From positions 1 to 60,741 of the forward strand of contig CACPQG010000003.1 in NCBI GenBank assembly GCA_902636025.1: a stretch of DNA of 60,741 bases. Direction: 5' to 3'. Within the stretch, counting starts at the first letter, position 1; the number at the start of each line of letters is the position of its first letter. Below are positions 42,479-51,113 of the stretch, piece after piece. The position numbers and the translations under genes are program-made. The DNA comes from an uncultured Pelagibacteraceae bacterium (GTDB taxonomy: Bacteria > Pseudomonadota > Alphaproteobacteria > Pelagibacterales > Pelagibacteraceae). The notes under the pieces are model-generated. The model had not been told where the DNA came from. It saw only the letters and a list, made by a program, of their open reading frames with translations, and made no database searches.

Positions 42479-43411
42479 ATGTCTAATATTTTAATTATTA
42501 AACATGGATCTTTAGGTGATATAGCCCAAGCAAGCGGTGCAATTCAAGACATTTATGAAAACAATAAAGATCACAAGCTTTATGTTATGACCTCTAAGCC
42601 CTACTTAGATTTATATAAAAAAAACCCTCTTATTACTGATGTAGTTCTAGATAAAAGATTATCTAGATTCAATCTTATTTATTTATATTTATTAATGAGA
42701 AAAATAAAAAAACTTAAATTTATAAAAGTATTTGATTTACAAAATTCATCAAGAACTTCATTCTATAAAAAAGTATTATTCCCAAATTCAAATTATAATT
42801 CCTGGTCATCATCGGAAACAACATTGCCCTCAAATACCACAAAAGAAGAATTTGACAAACTTTCAGTTTTAGAGAGATTTGATCATCAATTAAAAACTTC
42901 TGGATTAAACACTAAACATACACTCAAACCAAATTTTGATTGGTCTTGTTCAGATATATCAGAAATTAATTCTAAATTTAAATTAGGAAAATATATTATT
43001 TTATTCCCATTTTGTTCACCACATCTTCATTTAAAAAAATGGCCCCATTACAATGAACTTATAAAATTAATTAAAGATGAGTTTAAAAATGAGTATAAAG
43101 TTGTAATTGCACCAGGGCCCAATGAGCTTCAAGAGGCAAAGAATTTTAATGCGGAATGCATTTTAAATAATGGAAAAGCTCTTAAAATTCCTCAACTTTC
43201 ATCTCTTATTAAAAACAGTTCTTTTGTAGTAGCTAATGATACAGGACCAGCACATATGTCAGCTCATCTTGGTGTTAAAGGTATTGCCCTTTTTGGATCT
43301 CATACAACGGCTTACAAGGTAAGCATTGAAAGAGAAGAATTTAAAGCAATTCAAGTTTCTGATTTAAAAAAGTTAAGTGCAAGAAAAGTTTTTGAAAAAA
43401 TAATTCTATAA
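42479..43411 (+). CDS. Glycosyltransferase family 9 (heptosyltransferase-like)
   Basis: A 310-aa GT-B enzyme: ILIIKHGSLGDIAQASGAI at the start is the GT9 motif, YIILFPFCSPHLHLKKWP and FVVANDTGPAHMSAHLGVKGIALFG complete the nucleotide-sugar site with the DTGPxH signature. It would transfer heptose or a similar sugar to the lipopolysaccharide core. Its 3' end overlaps the convergent GT4 gene by 6 bases. Confidence 0.87.
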   Translation: MSNILIIKHGSLGDIAQASGAIQDIYENNKDHKLYVMTSKPYLDLYKKNPLITDVVLDKRLSRFNLIYLYLLMRKIKKLKFIKVFDLQNSSRTSFYKKVLFPNSNYNSWSSSETTLPSNTTKEEFDKLSVLERFDHQLKTSGLNTKHTLKPNFDWSCSDISEINSKFKLGKYIILFPFCSPHLHLKKWPHYNELIKLIKDEFKNEYKVVIAPGPNELQEAKNFNAECILNNGKALKIPQLSSLIKNSSFVVANDTGPAHMSAHLGVKGIALFGSHTTAYKVSIEREEFKAIQVSDLKKLSARKVFEKIIL

Positions 43412-44488
43412 AATTTTTTGATAACTTTTAATTATTTTATCCCAATAAAAGTTTTCTGAAAATTTTTTTGCCTCTTTTCCATATTCTTTATATTTATGAT
43501 CTTTTAGCATTTTATCTATTGAGGAATAAATTTCCTCAAGATTATTTCCATCACAAATTAATCCTGTCTTTTCGTGTAATATTGCATCTGAAGCTCCACC
43601 ATCTTTTCCGCCAATAGAAGGAATTCCATATTGCGCAGCTTCAATATATGCAATTCCAAAACCCTCGACTGATTTATTATGAATTATAGAGGGCATTATA
43701 AAAATATTTGATTTGAATATTAAGGCATTCTTAAGTTCTGTTTCAACATTCTTTAGAAAAATAACATGGTTATTTAGGTTAAGTTCATTAACTAATTTTT
43801 TCAAATTTTCTTCCTCATCTCCATAACCAATACAAATATAGATAATATTTGGATACAGTTCTTTTAAATTTCTAATTGCCATAATAACTTTTTCATGATT
43901 TTTTCTTTTGTCGAATCTAGAAACAGTAATCAATCTATTTGATTTTCCATTAAAAATTTTTTCAGCTTGATCCAAATCTTTTTTAGAAATCTCTTTTACT
44001 GCATCAACACCTGGATTAATTACATCTATTTTATTTTCATTTACCCCCATATTTATTGCTAAATTTTTTGTAAAAATTGAGTTTGATATCACATGGTCAA
44101 CATTATTTAAAATATTTGTTAATCTTTTATTTTGTCTTGAGCCTTTTTCATGATTAATTTCTTTCGAATGAATTAAGCATATTTTTTTTTTCCTAGTATT
44201 TATGAGCTCCAAACTCTTCCAGTGATCAGCAATTATACAACTAACATTTTTGTTATTTTTTATAAATTCATTAATTAAATAGGATTTTCTATATTTTCTA
44301 AAAAATTTCGGCCCCCCAATTCTTTCAATAGAAAAATTAACATTATTATCAAAATTCAAATAATCTTCATGATAATCAGCAAAAACTTTTACAATATTTA
44401 ATTTAGATAAAGATTTAGTTAAACCATACATTAGATTTTGCATACCACCAATTTCAGGAGGGAAATTTCTAGTTAAAATTAAATACAT
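43406..44488 (-). CDS. Glycosyltransferase family 4
   Basis: A 360-aa GT-B enzyme: RNFPPEIGGMQNLMYGL near the start, VISNSIFTKNLAINMGV, LITVSRFDKRKNHEKVI, YICIGYGDEE and the C-terminal donor motif SVEGFGIAYIEAAQYGIPSIGG (EGFGxxxxEA). It should add a hexose to a surface glycan or glycolipid. It adjoins the redoxin gene by 5 bases, with no functional link evident. Confidence 0.87.
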   Translation of the reverse strand: MYLILTRNFPPEIGGMQNLMYGLTKSLSKLNIVKVFADYHEDYLNFDNNVNFSIERIGGPKFFRKYRKSYLINEFIKNNKNVSCIIADHWKSLELINTRKKKICLIHSKEINHEKGSRQNKRLTNILNNVDHVISNSIFTKNLAINMGVNENKIDVINPGVDAVKEISKKDLDQAEKIFNGKSNRLITVSRFDKRKNHEKVIMAIRNLKELYPNIIYICIGYGDEEENLKKLVNELNLNNHVIFLKNVETELKNALIFKSNIFIMPSIIHNKSVEGFGIAYIEAAQYGIPSIGGKDGGASDAILHEKTGLICDGNNLEEIYSSIDKMLKDHKYKEYGKEAKKFSENFYWDKIIKSYQKIL

Positions 44489-44493
44489 TTAAT

Positions 44494-45048
44494 TTATTTA
44501 ATCCACTTTATATTACAGCCCATACTTGGGTGTTGTTTCTCTGGGCCTTGACCTGTTTTTGAAATTAAAGTTAAAGCTTTAAATAACTCACTATCACCTT
44601 CATCTATAGGTTTTAAATCCTTTAACTGTTTAATTCTACCTCTGTACTGAAGTTCCAAGTTACTATTATAAGCAAAAAAGTCTGGTGTACAAACAGCATT
44701 ATATGTTCTAGCTACTTTCTGTGTTTCATCATGAAGGTATGGAAAAGAAAAATTATTTTCTTTTGAAAAGATAATCATGTTTTCAAAAGAATCCTCTGGA
44801 TAATTTTTTACATCGTTAGAGCATATTGCAACTGAATTAATTCCAAATTCTTTTAAATTTTTACAATCTTCAACTAAACCTTTAATTATTGCCTTAACAT
44901 ATGGGCAGTGGTTACAAATAAACATTATTAAAGTTCCTTTTTCACCCTTTAAATCATTTAAAGAAATTATTTTATTATCTGTAGATTTAAGTTTGAAGTT
45001 TTCAGCTTTTTTTCCGAAATCGCAAATTGGAGTTTTTGTAAGAGACAT
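44494..45048 (-). CDS. Thioredoxin-like/peroxiredoxin-family protein
   Basis: A 184-aa AhpC/TSA-Redoxin fold protein. FKLKSTDNKIISLNDLKGEKGTL leads to MFICNHCPYVKAI, where CNHC takes the place of the redox CxxC. FPYLHDETQKVARTYNAVCTPDFF has the cis-Pro and an extra Cys. It matches the thioredoxin-family protein group with CPYV motif found across bacteria; the partner is unknown. No signal peptide is seen, so it is cytoplasmic. It is divergent from the carbonic-anhydrase-like gene, with 20 bases between starts. Confidence 0.82.
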   Translation of the reverse strand: MSLTKTPICDFGKKAENFKLKSTDNKIISLNDLKGEKGTLIMFICNHCPYVKAIIKGLVEDCKNLKEFGINSVAICSNDVKNYPEDSFENMIIFSKENNFSFPYLHDETQKVARTYNAVCTPDFFAYNSNLELQYRGRIKQLKDLKPIDEGDSELFKALTLISKTGQGPEKQHPSMGCNIKWIK

Positions 45049-45068
45049 GGTACAACAATATATAATTT

Positions 45069-45581
45069 ATGTTTTATGATTTAAAAGATAAAAAACCAAA
45101 AAACTCTGGCGAAAATTGGGTAGCACCTAATGCGGTTGTGATAGGTGATGTAACTTTAGAGAAAAATACAAGTATATGGTTTAATGCAACTTTAAGAGGT
45201 GATTTAGAAAATATTCATATAGGCGAGGGGTCAAATGTTCAAGATGGATGTGTGCTACATACTGATCCCGGTTATCCATTAAAAGTAGGAAAAAATGTTA
45301 CTGTGGGTCATCTGGTTATGCTTCACGGATGTTCAATTGGAGACAACAGTTTAATTGGTATTGGTGCCGTAATATTAAACAACGCAAAAATTGGAAAAAA
45401 TTGTATAATTGGTGCAAAAGCATTGATCACTGAAAATAAAGTGATCCCTGACAATTCACTTGTAATTGGCTCGCCTGGCAAAGTAGTGAGAGAGGTTACA
45501 GAAGAAGAAAAAAAAGCTGTATCTGAAAATACAAAACATTATCAGGATAATTGGAAAAAATATTCAAAATCAATATTTTAA
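45069..45581 (+). CDS. Gamma-class carbonic anhydrase-family hexapeptide protein
   Basis: A 170-aa left-handed beta-helix protein built of hexapeptide repeats. The three zinc histidines are visible in [35 protein letters not shown] and [10 protein letters not shown] are family landmarks. Members such as YrdA/PaaY bind zinc; carbonic anhydrase activity varies. It starts 20 bases from the divergent redoxin gene and 3 bases before the methyltransferase gene. Confidence 0.88.
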   Translation: MFYDLKDKKPKNSGENWVAPNAVVIGDVTLEKNTSIWFNATLRGDLENIHIGEGSNVQDGCVLHTDPGYPLKVGKNVTVGHLVMLHGCSIGDNSLIGIGAVILNNAKIGKNCIIGAKALITENKVIPDNSLVIGSPGKVVREVTEEEKKAVSENTKHYQDNWKKYSKSIF

Positions 45582-45584
45582 TAT

Positions 45585-46214
45585 ATGAAATTTAAATTTT
45601 ATCTTAGAAAAACTAGTTTTAAAAAGGACTTAGACTCTGCAAGACTTTTATTATTAGAAATTGAAAAATACAAACCTGCTAATTTTTTAGAAGTTGGAGT
45701 TTACCAAGGCGTTACATCAAGGAATATTTGTGAAATTTTAAACAAAATTCACAAAAATAACTTTAAATTTGTTGGTATAGACTTTTTTGAGGACAGAAAT
45801 TTGGATTTAGATAATAAAGAGATGACAGTTAAGCATAACAAGCTATCTAATCCATTTAAACATATATTGTTTAACTTGATACTTAGTAAAGATTTAAACT
45901 CGTTAAAGTCTGTAAAAGGATTATTAAAAAAATTTGGAACATGTGTTGAACTTCTTAAAGGATCAAGCGATGTTCAACTGTCAAAAGTAGACTTGCAAAA
46001 TATTGATTTTGTTTTTTTAGATGGAGGCCATTCATACGAAACTGTTAGTAATGATTTAAAAATAATAACCTCAAAATTAAAGAAAAATAAAATAATTATT
46101 TGTGATGATTATGATCAGGTTAAATATGGTGTTAAAAAAGCTGTGGACGAGCTTAAAGGAAAAGTTTCAGAAATCATAAATTTAAACAACAGATTAGTAA
46201 AAATTGTAGTTTAA
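45585..46214 (+). CDS. Class I SAM-dependent methyltransferase
   Basis: A 209-aa protein with NFLEVGVYQGVTSRNICEIL (SAM site, motif I), FVGIDFFEDRN and DFVFLDGGHSYETVSNDLKII, the last being common to the Methyltransf_24 group. Similar genes occur among surface-glycan genes. The substrate is unknown. It is next to the gamma-carbonic-anhydrase gene and ends 20 bases from the convergent beta-carbonic-anhydrase-like gene. Confidence 0.78.
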   Translation: MKFKFYLRKTSFKKDLDSARLLLLEIEKYKPANFLEVGVYQGVTSRNICEILNKIHKNNFKFVGIDFFEDRNLDLDNKEMTVKHNKLSNPFKHILFNLILSKDLNSLKSVKGLLKKFGTCVELLKGSSDVQLSKVDLQNIDFVFLDGGHSYETVSNDLKIITSKLKKNKIIICDDYDQVKYGVKKAVDELKGKVSEIINLNNRLVKIVV

Positions 46215-46234
46215 TCTTAAATTACTTGAATAAA

Positions 46235-46630
46235 TTAACCTTTAAGAGATAAAATCTTAAAATTTACTTTTAAATTAGGAAATTTTTTACTTAAAATTTT
46301 TTTTATCTTTTTAAAAGATTCTTTATGTATTTTATTTTCAATAGAGTGATTGAATTCCTTTTTACAATTTACTATTTTTGCTGCACCACAATCACTATGA
46401 TTTATTACAATAAGTTTTTTAATATTATGTAATTTTATTGAAGTTGATAAATTATCTAAAAAAGTAGATTGCCATTTTTTGAATTTTTTATGGGTTACTC
46501 CAATAGCTGCACCCGCAATGGTAAATGAACTATATTTTCCAGTTAATTTTTTAGTTTTTAAATATTTAAATACTTTTTGTTGAAATCTAGGATCGATACA
46601 AGAAAGAACCATTGCCTCATATTTTTTCAT
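46235..46630 (-). CDS. Short beta-carbonic-anhydrase-like protein
   Basis: A 131-aa protein with the zinc motifs of beta-class carbonic anhydrase, SCIDPRF (CxDxR) and VINHSDCGAAK (HxxC), but shorter than the usual 190-220 aa. The N-terminal arm helices and C-terminal part are missing. The start is ATG at 46630, which overlaps the preceding stop by one base (TAATG); a longer frame to 46645 runs into the upstream gene. It could be a reduced enzyme or a binding protein. It is coupled to the PNPOx-family gene. Confidence 0.75.
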   Translation of the reverse strand: MKKYEAMVLSCIDPRFQQKVFKYLKTKKLTGKYSSFTIAGAAIGVTHKKFKKWQSTFLDNLSTSIKLHNIKKLIVINHSDCGAAKIVNCKKEFNHSIENKIHKESFKKIKKILSKKFPNLKVNFKILSLKG

Positions 46631-47229
46631 TATGGTACAAGCCAACTTTCTTTTTTGTTTACTAAATCAAACTTAGCTCTACGATGTCCTTTAGCAGCCA
46701 AGTAAAGCCATTCAATTGATTTAATTTTACATTTGATAACAGTAAAATTTTTATAACCATCTTCACTTTGCTTCATTGTATAGTCAAAATCTTCCAATTT
46801 AGATATCATTCCTGATGTAGGATTTCCTGAAATAGTTCCGGGAGGGCTATCAGTTAAATAACATCTTCTACTTATGTGTTGAGTTTTTTTCCAAGATTCT
46901 TCAGTAGTAGAGTTTTTATTATTAACCTCACACTCAACTTTCACTCTTAATTGTATCTTTTCCTCTTTATCGTAGAAAACTAGAGAAGCATTTTTATTTT
47001 TTTTTAAAATATCCACCTTTGGTGATCTTAAATCAGTATGAAATTGTAATATATTATTAGCTCTATCAGATTTTCTTAAAACAACAATTCTACCATCAAC
47101 TTCATCTTGATGAGCACAGATAAAGACTGGAATTCTGAATGATGAGCCTCTGTTAGTCACAGCATCATCTAACATAGACCAATACTTATTTTGAATTTTC
47201 TCCAAGTTTTCGTAGTATGCTGGTTGCAT
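46630..47229 (-). CDS. Pyridoxamine 5'-phosphate oxidase-family FMN-binding protein
   Basis: A 199-aa split-barrel flavoprotein. FRIPVFICAHQDEVDGRIVVLRKSD, LQFHTDLRSPKVDIL, ASLVFYDKEEKIQLRVK and IEWLYLAAKGHRRAKFDL form the FMN-binding pattern of the Alr4036-like branch. It is not certain to make pyridoxal phosphate; related proteins act in other redox steps. It is followed by the carbonic anhydrase-like gene in a TAATG arrangement and preceded 6 bases away by the GarR-like dehydrogenase. Confidence 0.8.
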   Translation of the reverse strand: MQPAYYENLEKIQNKYWSMLDDAVTNRGSSFRIPVFICAHQDEVDGRIVVLRKSDRANNILQFHTDLRSPKVDILKKNKNASLVFYDKEEKIQLRVKVECEVNNKNSTTEESWKKTQHISRRCYLTDSPPGTISGNPTSGMISKLEDFDYTMKQSEDGYKNFTVIKCKIKSIEWLYLAAKGHRRAKFDLVNKKESWLVP

Positions 47230-47235
47230 ACGATA

Positions 47236-48105
47236 TTACTTTCTAAATCTTTTGATTAAACTTGAAGTGTCCCAACGATTACCGCCTAGGCCCTGAACTT
47301 CTCCATAATATTTATCTACAAGCTCTGTAACGGGTAATAATGAACCATTATTTTTTGCTTCATCCATAGCAATTTTTAAATCCTTTCTCATCCAATCTAC
47401 TGCAAAACCAAAATCAAATTTATCATCAATCATTGTTTTAAATCTATTTTCCATTTGCCAAGATTGTGCAGCACCTTTTGAAATAACTTCAATAACATCT
47501 TCCATGTTTAATCCAGCTTTCATTCCAAAATTAATTCCCTCTGACAAGCCCTGAACTAATCCTGCAATACAAATTTGATTAACCATCTTGGCTAATTGTC
47601 CACTTCCTGCTTTACCAAGTAATTTCATTTTTTTGCTGTAGCAGTCAATTTTATCTTTTGCTTTATTAAAGTCTGCTTGATCTCCACCAATCATAACAGT
47701 TAACGCTCCATTTTCTGCACCAGCTTGTCCACCAGATACAGGAGCGTCTAAAGCACCAAATCCATTTTTTTTTGCATATTCATATATCTCCCTTGCAATT
47801 GTTGCTGAAGCTGTTGTGTTATCGATATAAATTGATCCTTTTTTAATTGCCTTAAAAGCACCATTGTCTCCGAAAGTAACTTCTCTTAAATCATTATCAT
47901 TCCCAACACATGTAAAGACGTATTCAGCACCCTTTGCTGCTTCTGCTGGTGTTTCTGCTAATTTTCCTTTGTGTTCACTAATCCATTTTTCTGCTTTTGA
48001 TTTTGTTCGATTAAAAACAGTTACATTGTGTCCACCTTTTGATATATAACCAGCCATTGGATAACCCATTACACCAAGACCTATGAAAGCAACATTACAA
48101 GTCAT
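47236..48105 (-). CDS. NAD(P)-dependent beta-hydroxyacid dehydrogenase (GarR/HIBADH type)
   Basis: A 289-aa enzyme with the cofactor motif FIGLGVMGYPMAGYISKGG, FTCVGNDNDLREV, the substrate-binding segment DAPVSGGQAGAENGALTVMIGG and the catalytic lysine in AGSGQLAKMVNQ. Members reduce tartronate semialdehyde or oxidise 3-hydroxyisobutyrate and related acids. The start lies only 8 bases from the divergent MFS gene, so promoters must lie partly inside the neighbouring gene. Confidence 0.87.
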   Translation of the reverse strand: MTCNVAFIGLGVMGYPMAGYISKGGHNVTVFNRTKSKAEKWISEHKGKLAETPAEAAKGAEYVFTCVGNDNDLREVTFGDNGAFKAIKKGSIYIDNTTASATIAREIYEYAKKNGFGALDAPVSGGQAGAENGALTVMIGGDQADFNKAKDKIDCYSKKMKLLGKAGSGQLAKMVNQICIAGLVQGLSEGINFGMKAGLNMEDVIEVISKGAAQSWQMENRFKTMIDDKFDFGFAVDWMRKDLKIAMDEAKNNGSLLPVTELVDKYYGEVQGLGGNRWDTSSLIKRFRK

Positions 48106-48113
48106 AATTTTTT

Positions 48114-49322
48114 ATGTTTAATAATTTAAATTTTAAAGTAATTTTATTTGGTTTTATTTTTACATTTTTTTCAAGTTTTGGACAGAGTTTTTTTCTTGGC
48201 TTATTTAATTCAAGTATAAGAGATGCTCTTTCAATTTCTCATGGACAATTTGGCTCAATTTATGCATCAGCAACTTTATTTAGTAGCTTAATTTTAGTTT
48301 GGTTTGGGAAAAAAATTGATGATATAAATATTCTCAAGTTTTCTTACTTGGTAATTATTTTATTGGCATCTTCTTGTTTTTTCTTTTCAAAGATATCATC
48401 AGTCTATTACCTTTTTTTGGCAATACTTTTTATGAGATTTTCGGGTCAAGGTATGATGTCTCATACCGCAACTACAACGATTTCAAGATTTTTTAATAGA
48501 TCGAGAGGTAAAGCTTTAAGCACTTCTTGGTTTGGTTTGTCTACATCTGAATTTATTTTACCAGTGCTAATAATTTATCTTTTAACTATTTATGAATGGA
48601 GAGACATCTGGATTGTAATTTCATTAATTGTAATATTATTTTTACCGGCAGCTTCATTTCTTTTAGTAAAGAACTTAAACTTAGAGTCTAGAGAAACTAA
48701 CAATTTAGAAAATAGAGGTAAAAATAAGATTAAAGATTGGAAAAGAATCGAGGTTTTAAAAGATTACAGATTTTATATTATTAGCGCAAATATGCTTGCT
48801 ATGCCATGGATTGCGACAGGGACATTTGTATATCAATCCTTCATATTAGAGTCCAAAAATTGGGGACCCTATATTATAGCTCAATCTTTTATGGTTTATT
48901 CGATTATGTCAGTTATCACATTATTTGTATCTGGATTTTTAATAGATAAGTTTACCAGCAGAAAAATATTGGTTTACATGAATTTACCTCTTTTACTTGC
49001 AACAATAGTAATAATTTATTTTAATAATCCTTTTACAGCATTTATTTTTTTGGGTTTAATCGGTATTTCGAATGGCTTTGCAAACGTTCTAGGATCTTCT
49101 ACTTGGGCAGAGATATATGGTGTTAAATATATTGGATCGATTAAAGCTTTAACAACAGCATTGATGGTATTCTCAACAGCTTTTGGAACAGCTTTTTTTG
49201 GAATATTAATCGACCGTGGTTTTTCTGTTGAGAAAATTGCAGTAATATCTAGCGTTTATATATCAATATCTTTAATCATGCTTTTTACTGTCAGATCTAA
49301 ACTTAATCCTGTTAAGTTATAA
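48114..49322 (+). CDS. Major facilitator superfamily transporter
   Basis: A 402-aa membrane protein with 12 hydrophobic helices. QSFFLGLFNSSIRDALSISHGQFGSIYA, the helix 2-3 loop WFGKKIDDINI and RFSGQGMMSHTATTTISRFFNRSRGKALS are typical of OFA/anion:cation-like MFS members. It probably carries a small organic acid. It is divergent from the GarR-type gene, which may act on the same acid. Confidence 0.8.
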   Translation: MFNNLNFKVILFGFIFTFFSSFGQSFFLGLFNSSIRDALSISHGQFGSIYASATLFSSLILVWFGKKIDDINILKFSYLVIILLASSCFFFSKISSVYYLFLAILFMRFSGQGMMSHTATTTISRFFNRSRGKALSTSWFGLSTSEFILPVLIIYLLTIYEWRDIWIVISLIVILFLPAASFLLVKNLNLESRETNNLENRGKNKIKDWKRIEVLKDYRFYIISANMLAMPWIATGTFVYQSFILESKNWGPYIIAQSFMVYSIMSVITLFVSGFLIDKFTSRKILVYMNLPLLLATIVIIYFNNPFTAFIFLGLIGISNGFANVLGSSTWAEIYGVKYIGSIKALTTALMVFSTAFGTAFFGILIDRGFSVEKIAVISSVYISISLIMLFTVRSKLNPVKL

Positions 49323-49364
49323 AAATATCTTGATTTTATGTATAAGCAGGTATAAATACCCCGC

Positions 49365-49874
49365 ATGGCAAGAGTAACAGTTGAGGATTGTGTTGATAAA
49401 GTAGAAAGCCCCTACGAATTAGTTTTAGTTGCTAAAGAGAGAACTACACAATTAAATTCGGGTGTTGAACCAACGGTCAGTATTGACAAAGATAAAAATA
49501 CGGTAATTTCTTTGAGGGAAATTGCAAATGAGAATATCAAAGTTTCAGATTTAATTGATAGTGGAGTTTATAAACTTAGAAAACATGTTGAACAAGTTGA
49601 TGACTCATTAACAGAAGATGAAGAGGTAGGTGATGATTTTGAAAACTTGTATAAGGGTGAAATATCTAAGAGTGGAACACCAATATTACCGTCAAAAAGA
49701 GCTAGAAAGATACCAGAAAAAACACAAGCTTTTTCTAAAGAGGACATTGCTCAAAGTGCTCCTATGCAATCTACGGAACAAGCTGAGCCGTCTGGAGAAA
49801 CAGAAGATGCATCTGTTGAAGATTTAAAAGACCAAGAGATTAAAGAACCAAGTGAAGACGCAAATCAAGACTAA
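49365..49874 (+). CDS. rpoZ: RNA polymerase omega subunit, with long acidic tail
   Basis: A 169-aa protein. The first ~65 residues are omega: MARVTVEDCVDKVESPYELVLVAKERTTQL, with NTVISLREIANENI. The rest (~100 residues) is an acidic, proline/glutamine-rich tail without recognised domain, longer than typical omega (~90 aa). TATAAA lies 8 bases before the start codon inside a small palindrome (GGTATAAATACC), so the mRNA may be nearly leaderless. It overlaps the convergent CoA-transferase gene by 4 bases. Confidence 0.85.
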   Translation: MARVTVEDCVDKVESPYELVLVAKERTTQLNSGVEPTVSIDKDKNTVISLREIANENIKVSDLIDSGVYKLRKHVEQVDDSLTEDEEVGDDFENLYKGEISKSGTPILPSKRARKIPEKTQAFSKEDIAQSAPMQSTEQAEPSGETEDASVEDLKDQEIKEPSEDANQD

Positions 49875-51016
49875 TTACAAAACTCCTCAATAATTTTTTT
49901 TCTATGTTCATCTAAATCTGGGATGTCTCCTCTTTTTGTCTCGTCTTTATAGGAGGACATTTTGATTGGATTACCTGCTGTTTTAAAATCACCAACATCT
50001 TTGTGAAAAGTATCAACTATCATATTTCTTGATTTTATTTGCGGATTTTCTACAGCATCTTTAATATTAAAAATAGGACCACACGGAATTTTTTCATTCT
50101 CCATTTTTTTTATCCAATCCTTAGTATTTAAAGATTTAAGTTTTTCCTCCATAATTAATTTAAGATTATCCATATTTTCACAACGTGATAAATTATTTTT
50201 AAATTTTTTATTATTAGGCAGATCATTTAACCCAAGAACTTTGCATAATTTTTCAAAAAGTTTATCATTTCCTGCTGCAATAATTATGTAACTATCTTTT
50301 GTTTTAAAAGCCTCAAATGGTGCAATAGATGGGTGTCTTGATCCCATTGGTTTTGGTATTTCATTTTTAGATAAATAACGTGCTATAGCATTTTCAAGAA
50401 TTGCAATTTGACAATCAAGCATTGAAACATCAATAAACATGCCTCGACCAGTTTTTTCTCTATCATATAGAGCTGCATTAATTCCAATTGTCGTGAATAA
50501 AGCAGCAGTAATATCTCCTATAGAAGTTCCAACTCTTGTTGGTTCTGAGTTTGGTTGTCCAGTAACGCTCATTAAACCGCCCATTCCTTGAACAACCATA
50601 TCGTAGGCAGGTAATTCTTTTAATGGTCCGGTTTGACCAAAACCAGATGCAGAAGCATAAATTAATTTGGGAAATTTTTTACAAATATCTTTCCAGCCTA
50701 AGCCCCATTTCTCTAATGTTCCAGGTTTAAAATTTTCAACAAGAATATCTGCTTTACTTAATATATTTAAAAATATTTTTTTATCTTCTTCATCTTTTAA
50801 GTTTAAGGCAATACTTTCTTTCCCTCTATTTAATGACATGAAGTATGCTGAATTATCTTTGACAAAAGGACCAAATTTTCGAGAGTCATCACCTATACCT
50901 GGTGCTTCTACTTTTATTACTCTTGCACCCATGTCTGAGAGCATCATTGTACAATAAGGGCCCACTAATACTCTTGTTAAATCAACAACCAGTAAGTTTT
51001 TTAAAGGTCCATCCAT
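49871..51016 (-). CDS. CaiB/BaiF-type (family III) CoA transferase
   Basis: A 381-aa protein beginning GPLKNLLVVDLTRVLVGPYCTMML, with DILVENFKPGTLEKWGLGW, the catalytic Asp region SMLDCQIAILENA and AFEAFKTKDSYI. Such enzymes move CoA between carboxylic acids through a covalent aspartyl intermediate. The substrate cannot be told. Its start faces the TRAP binding-protein gene across 97 bases. Confidence 0.88.
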   Translation of the reverse strand: MDGPLKNLLVVDLTRVLVGPYCTMMLSDMGARVIKVEAPGIGDDSRKFGPFVKDNSAYFMSLNRGKESIALNLKDEEDKKIFLNILSKADILVENFKPGTLEKWGLGWKDICKKFPKLIYASASGFGQTGPLKELPAYDMVVQGMGGLMSVTGQPNSEPTRVGTSIGDITAALFTTIGINAALYDREKTGRGMFIDVSMLDCQIAILENAIARYLSKNEIPKPMGSRHPSIAPFEAFKTKDSYIIIAAGNDKLFEKLCKVLGLNDLPNNKKFKNNLSRCENMDNLKLIMEEKLKSLNTKDWIKKMENEKIPCGPIFNIKDAVENPQIKSRNMIVDTFHKDVGDFKTAGNPIKMSSYKDETKRGDIPDLDEHRKKIIEEFCN

Positions 51017-51051
51017 AAATTAATAACGTTATATATGAGTTAATAGCGAAC

Positions 51052-51080
51052 TTGACTCTTAATCATATCTTATCTTTAAT
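51052..51080 (+). promoter_or_regulatory. Candidate promoter of the TRAP transporter operon
   Basis: TTGACT (51052-51057) and TTTAAT (51075-51080) are 17 bases apart, a good sigma-70-like pair ahead of dctP, whose AAGGGG ribosome site lies just before the ATG at 51114. The position 34 bases before the start codon is right for a short leader. Confidence 0.5.
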
Positions 51081-51113
51081 ACACTTTTTTTAATAACTAA
51101 AGAAGGGGAAAAA

